Below are positions 6,703 through 11,093 of a stretch of DNA of 11,093 bases, one piece after another (the stretch's first letter is position 1; each line of letters begins with the position of its first letter). The stretch is from positions 1 to 11,093 of the forward strand of contig CAJUFM010000083.1 in assembly GCA_910585745.1 (NCBI GenBank), given 5' to 3'. The notes beneath the pieces are model-generated. The model had not been told where the DNA came from. It saw nothing but the letters and a program-made list of their open reading frames with translations, and ran no database searches. The translations under genes and the position numbers were made by a program. The DNA comes from an uncultured Eubacterium sp. (GTDB lineage Bacteria; Bacillota; Clostridia; Lachnospirales; Lachnospiraceae).

Positions 6703-7817
6703 GTATAATGATATTGGCAGCAGTTCTGGTGGTGCTGGGATGCTGGATTGCTATCCTGAGGATGGGGTACCAGTATGAAAAGAACTGGACGAAAGAGTTC
6801 GGGCTGGAGATCTCTTTTTCCCAGCAGCAGGCGGCAGAAGGGGATACCCTCTGGCTCTACGAGGTCATTACCAACAACAAGGAAATGATCCTTCCAGCGG
6901 TCTCCGTAAGATTTAAAACCTCTAAATTCCTAAAATTTGAAGATATGGATAGTGGTTCTGTATCGGATTATTTTTACCGCAATGACGTGATCAGTGTCAG
7001 AGGATATGAGCAGGTGCGCCGAAAACTCCGGATCCGGTGTGCCAGACGGGGGATATACTCCATACAGGAGGCGGAGCTTGCTGGCAGGGATTATTTTCTC
7101 CAAAGAACCTATCTGGATAAAAAGGAAGTGGATGCAGGTCTGATCGTATATCCATCCTTTGTGGGAATTGAGAGGATCCTGCCTCTGTTTGAGAAAAGCT
7201 ATGGGGATATGAGAACGAGCGTCCCCATGTTTGAAGATCCTTTTGAATATGTGGGTGTGAGAGAATACATGCCGGGGGACAGGATGAACCGGATCCATTG
7301 GAAAGCCTCGGCAAAGACAGGAAACTGGCAGGTGAAGACCAGCGCATATAAGGCGGGACAGCCGGCTATAATCCTGCTGAACCTCGGTTCTCCAGGGACT
7401 TTTATCAATCAGGCTGCCATGGAGGAAAATATAAGGATCGCCTACTCCCTTGTGCATTTTCTGGACAGGAGGGGATTTGAAACCATGTTGGTGGCAAATG
7501 GCGGTGCAGGATTCCGTCTCCAGGGCAGCGGCAAGGGATATATGGCGCAGGTTCGGCAGAAACTGGCGGCGGTGACCTACGAATATCAGGTTCAGAGCGG
7601 CGTGGGGATGCTGCAGAGGGAGCGGGACAACCTGGCTGAAAATGTACATCTCTTTTTCATTTCTTCTCAAGGGAAGCCTGAGATACAGCAGGAACTGGCG
7701 GATATCCTGTACCGGGGGATATCTGTGACCTGGGTGGCGGTGACAGCTGGCGGGGAGGACGATACCAGACAGCTGCTTCCGGCGCTGGAGCCCTGTATTT
7801 ACCGATGGAAGGCTTAG
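6699..7817 (+). CDS. DUF58 domain protein (MoxR partner)
   Basis: A 372-residue protein with one N-terminal membrane segment (about residues 3-21) and a large domain behind it. The DUF58 signature is at about 180-205: DPFEYVGVREYMPGD followed by RMNRIHWKASAKTG. The following region (AIILLNLGSPG, then LFFISSQGK) resembles the vWA-like fold proposed for this family, though I see no clear MIDAS motif. DUF58 proteins are standard partners of MoxR ATPases, and the 4-base ATGA overlap with the ATPase gene supports a shared complex. GGAGGAAG (6681-6688) serves as its binding site inside the upstream gene. Many homologues have two membrane helices at the N terminus; this one appears to have one. Molecular function is not established. 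Confidence 0.9.
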   Translation: MSIMILAAVLVVLGCWIAILRMGYQYEKNWTKEFGLEISFSQQQAAEGDTLWLYEVITNNKEMILPAVSVRFKTSKFLKFEDMDSGSVSDYFYRNDVISVRGYEQVRRKLRIRCARRGIYSIQEAELAGRDYFLQRTYLDKKEVDAGLIVYPSFVGIERILPLFEKSYGDMRTSVPMFEDPFEYVGVREYMPGDRMNRIHWKASAKTGNWQVKTSAYKAGQPAIILLNLGSPGTFINQAAMEENIRIAYSLVHFLDRRGFETMLVANGGAGFRLQGSGKGYMAQVRQKLAAVTYEYQVQSGVGMLQRERDNLAENVHLFFISSQGKPEIQQELADILYRGISVTWVAVTAGGEDDTRQLLPALEPCIYRWKA

Positions 7818-7838
7818 CTGGCGAAAGGCGGAGGAAAT

Positions 7839-8996
7839 ATGGAAAAAAATCAAAAAATCAGAAGACGGTATAATAATATTGTCTCATTTTATTATTATCT
7901 GGTTGTATGCTATTTTATAATAGCCGGCTCTGTGATTGGCGGGGGTGCGGGAGAGACCGTGATCTTATGCATTATCCTGGGAGCGGCAGGCTATTTTATT
8001 TTTAGCTATCGAAGCAGTCATGAGAGCAGGCGGGAGAGAGAACAGAATAAGGAAAGGAGATGCTATCTTCTTCCCTGGATTCTTGTACTTATCTTTACCT
8101 TTGCCATGCTCGCTGTCTCTGCAGAAGCTTTGCTGGAAGGCCAGAGCGTCAGCCGGATTCAGGGGGTGATCCTTTTTGCCCTGGTTCTGTTTATATTTTC
8201 GGTGTTTCTTTATGCGGAATATTTTTATGAAAAATATCTGACTGTATATGCCAATCCCTGCGTGAGTCCGGAAACGATAAAGCGGTTTGAGAAAAATACG
8301 CTGGCCAGCCTGAAACGGAAGCTGATGGCGGCGGGGATCGTTACGCTGGCAGTATGTATGATAGCGATAGCAGGAATGTCTACGAAAGTAGAATCAAATC
8401 CTGCTCCCAGGGAGCGCCAGGAACAGAAAAAAATAGAGAAGAAAGGGAAAACAAAATCCTATCCGATGGAAGAAAGGCGGCGGGAGATTGCGGAAGAAAC
8501 GGAAGAAGAGAGAAGTTCTTTTGTTCAGGTTCTGCTTTTTCTGTTAGAGAAATTTATGCAAATCCTCATGATCCTCTTTTTGATCATTGCCGTTCTATGG
8601 ATTCTTTATGTCATACTAAAGCGCCTGTTAAATTTCCGGCTGCCGGAGTTTGTATGGAGTGAAGAAAAAGAAGAGGTGGAGATAGAGGGTATGGATGAGT
8701 ACATTCCACTGCGGCAGGCTGTCTCCAGAGAGGTATCCTTCCCAGAGGATGCCAACGGACGGATCCGCCGCTGTTTTTACCGTTATATATGGAAGAGAGC
8801 GGGAAAACAGGTGGATGTCAGCATGACACCCTGGGAGCTGGCAGGAGAGTATCTGCCGGAAGAGCAGGAAGATGGTCTCACGGAGGAACAGAGACAGCTG
8901 GTGGGTATTTATGAGAAGGCGAGATACAGCGGAAAGGAATGTACGGAAGATGAGGTGGAGAGGGCGAGGGAAATCTGTCTTCCCAAAAGGAAATAG
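7839..8996 (+). CDS. Multi-pass membrane protein with C-terminal DUF4129
   Basis: A 385-residue protein with about six hydrophobic segments: roughly 15-36, 38-57, 77-98, 108-130, 163-182 and 228-260. A very charged, Lys/Glu/Arg-rich stretch (188-226) separates the last two. The C-terminal soluble part (from about 300) carries DUF4129 features: RIRRCFYRYIW, TPWELA, LVGIYEKARYSGKECTEDEV. In many bacteria DUF4129 is the tail of, or sits next to, a TgpA-type membrane transglutaminase in MoxR-DUF58 operons. Here there is no transglutaminase core with Cys-His-Asp. The gene follows DUF58 by 21 bases with GGAGG (7830-7834) only 4 bases from the ATG, a short spacing. It is the last gene of the plus-strand cluster and is followed by a terminator-like hairpin. 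Confidence 0.82.
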   Translation: MEKNQKIRRRYNNIVSFYYYLVVCYFIIAGSVIGGGAGETVILCIILGAAGYFIFSYRSSHESRREREQNKERRCYLLPWILVLIFTFAMLAVSAEALLEGQSVSRIQGVILFALVLFIFSVFLYAEYFYEKYLTVYANPCVSPETIKRFEKNTLASLKRKLMAAGIVTLAVCMIAIAGMSTKVESNPAPRERQEQKKIEKKGKTKSYPMEERRREIAEETEEERSSFVQVLLFLLEKFMQILMILFLIIAVLWILYVILKRLLNFRLPEFVWSEEKEEVEIEGMDEYIPLRQAVSREVSFPEDANGRIRRCFYRYIWKRAGKQVDVSMTPWELAGEYLPEEQEDGLTEEQRQLVGIYEKARYSGKECTEDEVERAREICLPKRK

Positions 8997-9006
8997 TTAA
9001 TGAAAA

Positions 9007-9056
9007 GAGGGTATCTAAGGGATGCTTCCTTATGTGAAGTTCCCTTGGACACCCTC
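9007..9056. terminator. Bidirectional terminator between convergent genes
   Basis: GAGGGTATCTAAGGGA (9007-9022) pairs with TCCCTTGGACACCCTC (9041-9056), with one A-C mismatch and one T-G wobble in 16 positions. An inner CTTC/GAAG pairing (9025-9028/9036-9039) extends it. On the plus strand ATTTATTAGTTTTC follows; on the minus strand CTTTTCATTAA follows. It lies between the ends of the DUF4129 gene and the minus-strand decarboxylase, the expected place for a shared terminator. The T tracts are modest, so efficiency in each direction is uncertain. Confidence 0.72.
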
Positions 9057-9085
9057 ATTTATTAGTTTTCTTTGTGGAATTCCTA

Positions 9086-10351
9086 TTAATATTTCATATC
9101 TTTCAAAATATCGCAGAAATCAAAGGTGGAGAAATAATCCTGTGGTGTCTCGCCGCGGCGGATCATCTGGACACTGCCGTCTTCTTTCAAGAGAAGCTCC
9201 GGTGATTTGAGCTTGCCATTGTAGTTATATCCCATGGCATAGCCGTGGGCACCGGTATCATGGATCACAAGGTAATCTCCGATCTCAATCTCTGGAAGCA
9301 GGCGGTCTACTGCAAATTTGTCATTATTTTCACAGAGGGAGCCGGTAATATCGTACTTGTGGCTACAGGGCTCATTTTCTTTGCCAAGAACGGTAATGTG
9401 GTGGTATGCACCATACATCGCCGGCCGCATAAGGTCACAGGCACAGGTATTTACCCCGGCATATTCTTTGTAGATATGTTTCTGGTGGATACATTTGGTG
9501 ACGAGATTGCCATAGGGTCCCAGCATAAAACGTCCCAGCTCAGTGAAGATCGCCACATCCCCCAGACCAGCGGGAATGAGGATCTTCTCAAACTGCTTTC
9601 TGACGCCCTCGCCGATCACCTTTATATCATTTGGCTCTTTGTCCGGCGTGTAGGGGATTCCGATGCCGCCGGAGAGATTGATGAACCGGATATCAGCCCC
9701 AGTTTTTTCTTTTAACTCTACAGCCAGCTCAAAAAGGATGCCCGCCAGTGTCGGATAGTAGTCGTTGCTCACGGTATTGCTGGCGATAAATGCATGGATC
9801 CCAAAATATCTGGCGCCAAGGCCCATCAGCTTTTTAAATCCCTCCACCAGCTGTTCTTTCGTAAACCCGTATTTGGCATCTCCAGGGTTGTCCATAATGT
9901 CGGTGCCCAGCTCAAAGACTCCGCCGGGATTGAAACGGCAGCAGATGGTCTCAGGAATGCCAGGACCTTCTGCCAGATAGTCGATATGTGTATAATCATC
10001 CAGATTAATGTAAGCGCCGAGGGCAGCTGCTTTCTGGTATTCCTCCATAGGTGTCACGTTAGATGAGAACATGATGTCATCATTTTTGAAACCAAGGGCT
10101 TCTGACAGCATAAGCTCTGTCAGGGAAGAACAGTCCACACCACAGCCCTCTTCCTGTAGGATCTTCAGGATAAATGGATTGGGTGTTGCTTTCACGGCAA
10201 AATATTCACGGTAACCTTTATTCCAGGAAAATGCCTCTTTTAAAGCACGGGCATTTTCACGAATCGCTTTTTCGTCATAGATATGAAAGGGAGTAGGAAA
10301 AGTTTTTTCGATTTCCTTTACCTGTTCCAGATTGACGATGGGTTTTTTCAT
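9086..10351 (-). CDS. lysA: Diaminopimelate decarboxylase-like PLP enzyme
   Basis: A 421-residue fold-type III PLP decarboxylase, most likely making L-lysine from meso-diaminopimelate in the cytoplasm. The PLP lysine is K54 in YFAVKATPNP. The phosphate-binding loop is NLSGGIGIPY, the partner-subunit cysteine motif is GSLCENNDKF (C340-E341), and the C-terminal YNG..SPE segment matches the family. Several hallmarks deviate from standard LysA: HIGSQ is replaced by HAFIASNT, EPGR by ELGR, and CESGD by CENND. It therefore belongs to a divergent branch, and a related substrate such as D-amino acids or ornithine cannot be excluded. The ATG follows AAGGAGG (10360-10366 on the complement) at 8 bases. 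It has its own promoter and a 5'-terminal palindrome in the leader. The marR gene is divergent. No other lysine gene is in the window. Confidence 0.83.
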   Translation of the reverse strand: MKKPIVNLEQVKEIEKTFPTPFHIYDEKAIRENARALKEAFSWNKGYREYFAVKATPNPFILKILQEEGCGVDCSSLTELMLSEALGFKNDDIMFSSNVTPMEEYQKAAALGAYINLDDYTHIDYLAEGPGIPETICCRFNPGGVFELGTDIMDNPGDAKYGFTKEQLVEGFKKLMGLGARYFGIHAFIASNTVSNDYYPTLAGILFELAVELKEKTGADIRFINLSGGIGIPYTPDKEPNDIKVIGEGVRKQFEKILIPAGLGDVAIFTELGRFMLGPYGNLVTKCIHQKHIYKEYAGVNTCACDLMRPAMYGAYHHITVLGKENEPCSHKYDITGSLCENNDKFAVDRLLPEIEIGDYLVIHDTGAHGYAMGYNYNGKLKSPELLLKEDGSVQMIRRGETPQDYFSTFDFCDILKDMKY

Positions 10352-10379
10352 TAATAATTCCTCCTTGTCTGTGTGGCTT

Positions 10380-10425
10380 TAGCCTGACGGTGCCAAATCG
10401 GGCCCGATTTGGCACCGTCAGGCTA
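10380..10425. promoter_or_regulatory. Perfect 46-base palindrome at the lysA transcript start
   Basis: The arms 10380-10402 and 10403-10425 are exact reverse complements with no spacer; the centre reads AAATCGGGCCCGATTT. In the minus-strand transcript this would be the very 5' end, since the -10 box ends at 10433 and the start is expected near 10426-10427. It ends about 16 bases before the lysA binding site. No T tract follows, so it is not an intrinsic terminator. It could be an operator over +1 or a 5' hairpin that stabilises mRNA. An outer pairing TGTGGCT/AGCCACA (10372-10378/10438-10444) also exists in the DNA. Confidence 0.85.
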
Positions 10426-10432
10426 CTTTCAT

Positions 10433-10461
10433 AGTATAGCCACAATTTTTCGTTCTGTCAA
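10433..10461 (-). promoter_or_regulatory. lysA promoter, sigma-A type
   Basis: On the minus strand TTGACA (complement of 10456-10461) and TATACT (complement of 10433-10438) are separated by exactly 17 bases. This is close to the housekeeping consensus. The start should fall near 10426-10427, at the edge of the perfect palindrome. Confidence 0.85.
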
Positions 10462-10496
10462 TCACAGAGGATAGGAATTTCAACAGAAAAGATGTC

Positions 10497-10525
10497 TTGA
10501 CTCAAGTACGAAATCGGACTATAAT
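10497..10525 (+). promoter_or_regulatory. marR promoter, sigma-A type
   Basis: TTGACT (10497-10502) and a perfect TATAAT (10520-10525) are separated by exactly 17 bases. The predicted start is near 10532, leaving a leader of about 44 bases. The whole spacer is the left arm of the inverted repeat at 10503-10553, so this is a strong promoter likely held off by a bound repressor. Confidence 0.9.
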
Positions 10526-10553
10526 GACAAAAAAGAGTCCGATTTCGTACTTG
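10503..10553. promoter_or_regulatory. Paired MarR-type operators in the marR promoter
   Basis: CAAGTACGAAATCGGACT (10503-10520) and its exact reverse complement (10536-10553) flank a 15-base centre. Each arm is also nearly palindromic by itself (AGTnCGAwwTCGnACT, 12 of 16 positions), as expected for a dimer site of a winged-helix MarR protein. One site fills the -35/-10 spacer and overlaps the -10 box; the other covers the first transcribed bases. That is the usual placement for autorepression. The identity of the binding protein is inferred from adjacency. Confidence 0.82.
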
Positions 10554-10575
10554 GTAAATATGGGAGGAGATTGTG

Positions 10576-11046
10576 ATGGAAGACAGAGTATGTGATGAAT
10601 TGAGGGAGTTTAACAAAATTTATAAAGAATTTGATGATCTGTGGCATGAGACTGCCCTGAATATCGGTCTGTCAGACAGTGCGTTTGATATTTTATATTC
10701 GGTGCATTGCCTTGGGGACGGTTGTCTGCAGAGAGATATTTGTGCGTTGTCATTCGGACGGAAGCAGACCATTAATTCGGCGATCCAGAAACTGGTGAAA
10801 GAAGGGATGCTCCTGATGAAACAGGGCAAAGGGCGGGAGATGCATATTTACCTGACAGAAGCGGGAAAAGATTTTGTAAAACAAAAGGTGGAACCCCTGG
10901 TGGAGGTTGAAAACAACGTCTGGAAGGAGATGCCCCCAGAAGAGAGACAGGAACTGCTCCGGCTGACAAAAGAGTATGTAGACAACTACCGTACAAAAAT
11001 AAAAAAGCTGGCCGCAGATCTTGTGGAGGAGGAGAATAAAGTTTGA
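10576..11046 (+). CDS. MarR-family transcriptional regulator
   Basis: A 156-residue winged-helix regulator of normal MarR length. The DNA-binding core is QRDICALSFGRKQTINSAIQ (52-71), with the recognition helix about 61-74. The wing is about 79-92 (LLMKQGKGREMHIYL), followed by TEAGKDF, the typical MarR strand-helix junction. Flanking N- and C-terminal helices form the dimer interface. MarR proteins usually repress their own operon and release DNA on binding a small phenolic or other ligand; the ligand is unknown here. The ATG at 10576 lies 6 bases after GGGAGGAG (10562-10569) and is preferred over the adjacent GTG at 10573. Its promoter holds a perfect inverted repeat, pointing to autorepression, and a second gene probably overlaps its stop, most likely the regulated effector. 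Confidence 0.93.
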   Translation: MEDRVCDELREFNKIYKEFDDLWHETALNIGLSDSAFDILYSVHCLGDGCLQRDICALSFGRKQTINSAIQKLVKEGMLLMKQGKGREMHIYLTEAGKDFVKQKVEPLVEVENNVWKEMPPEERQELLRLTKEYVDNYRTKIKKLAADLVEEENKV

Positions 11047-11093
11047 AACAAACAAGTAGAGGACACCCGAGAAATAAAGGGTATGGCAAACAA
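11043..11093 (+). CDS. Start of a downstream gene, truncated by the window end
   Basis: A TTG at 11043 overlaps the marR TGA stop (11044-11046) and opens a frame with no stop through the last base, 17 codons reading LKQTSRGHPRNKGYGKQ. GGAGGAGGAG (11025-11034) inside the end of marR lies 8 bases before it, which is a strong binding site. The basic N terminus could precede a membrane protein; genes after marR are often efflux pumps, but too little is present to name a family. Confidence 0.5.
   Translation, partial: MKQTSRGHPRNKGYGKQ

Noticed and set aside
6930..7853. 307-codon minus-strand open frame opposite DUF58
   Set aside because: His/Pro-rich translation without motifs; the plus strand carries a clear DUF58 signature and a coupled start.
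9245..9715. Plus-strand open frame opposite lysA
   Set aside because: No family resemblance and no binding site; it lies inside the well-supported decarboxylase gene.
10380..10425. Intrinsic terminator
   Set aside because: No T run follows on either strand, and it lies between divergent promoters, where no gene ends.
1..11093. CRISPR array, tRNA or rRNA genes
   Set aside because: No regularly spaced direct repeats, cloverleaf-like segments or rRNA motifs were seen on reading through.

Overview
The window reads as chromosomal DNA from a Gram-positive anaerobe of the Clostridia, most likely Lachnospiraceae (Blautia, Dorea or Ruminococcus-like). The grounds are strong AGGAGG-type ribosome binding sites, tightly packed co-directional genes, the ribD-ribE-ribBA-ribH order, moderate GC, and the protein families present. 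The species assignment is an inference; no taxonomic marker is present.

Layout. Positions 1-51 look like the 3' end (end of domain V plus all of domain VI) of a group II intron whose body lies upstream, ending only about 20 bases before the ribD ribosome binding site. From 83 to 3853 lies a complete riboflavin operon, ribD, ribE, ribBA and ribH, which converts GTP and ribulose 5-phosphate to riboflavin. It carries two oddities: a roughly 200-base noncoding, hairpin-rich repeat-like element between ribE and ribBA, and an imperfect tandem duplication of the ribBA/ribH junction. Three small genes follow with short spacers: a TatD-associated-type radical SAM protein, a CE1/esterase-D-like hydrolase and a hotdog thioesterase. 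Next comes a MoxR AAA+ ATPase / DUF58 / DUF4129 membrane protein cluster (5743-8996) without the transglutaminase that often accompanies it. A hairpin at 9007-9056 probably ends transcription from both sides.

On the minus strand, 9086-10351 encodes a divergent diaminopimelate decarboxylase-like PLP enzyme. It has a near-consensus promoter, and its mRNA would begin with a perfect 46-base palindrome. Divergent from it is a MarR-family regulator (10576-11046). Its promoter carries a perfect 18-base inverted repeat, with one arm filling the -35/-10 spacer, a classic autoregulatory operator layout. A further gene probably starts at a TTG overlapping the marR stop and runs off the window.

No whole new defence or mobile system is visible. 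The most unusual content is in noncoding DNA: the intron end in the rib leader, the intergenic element, the junction duplication, and the two palindromic control sites between lysA and marR, which share an AAATCGG core.
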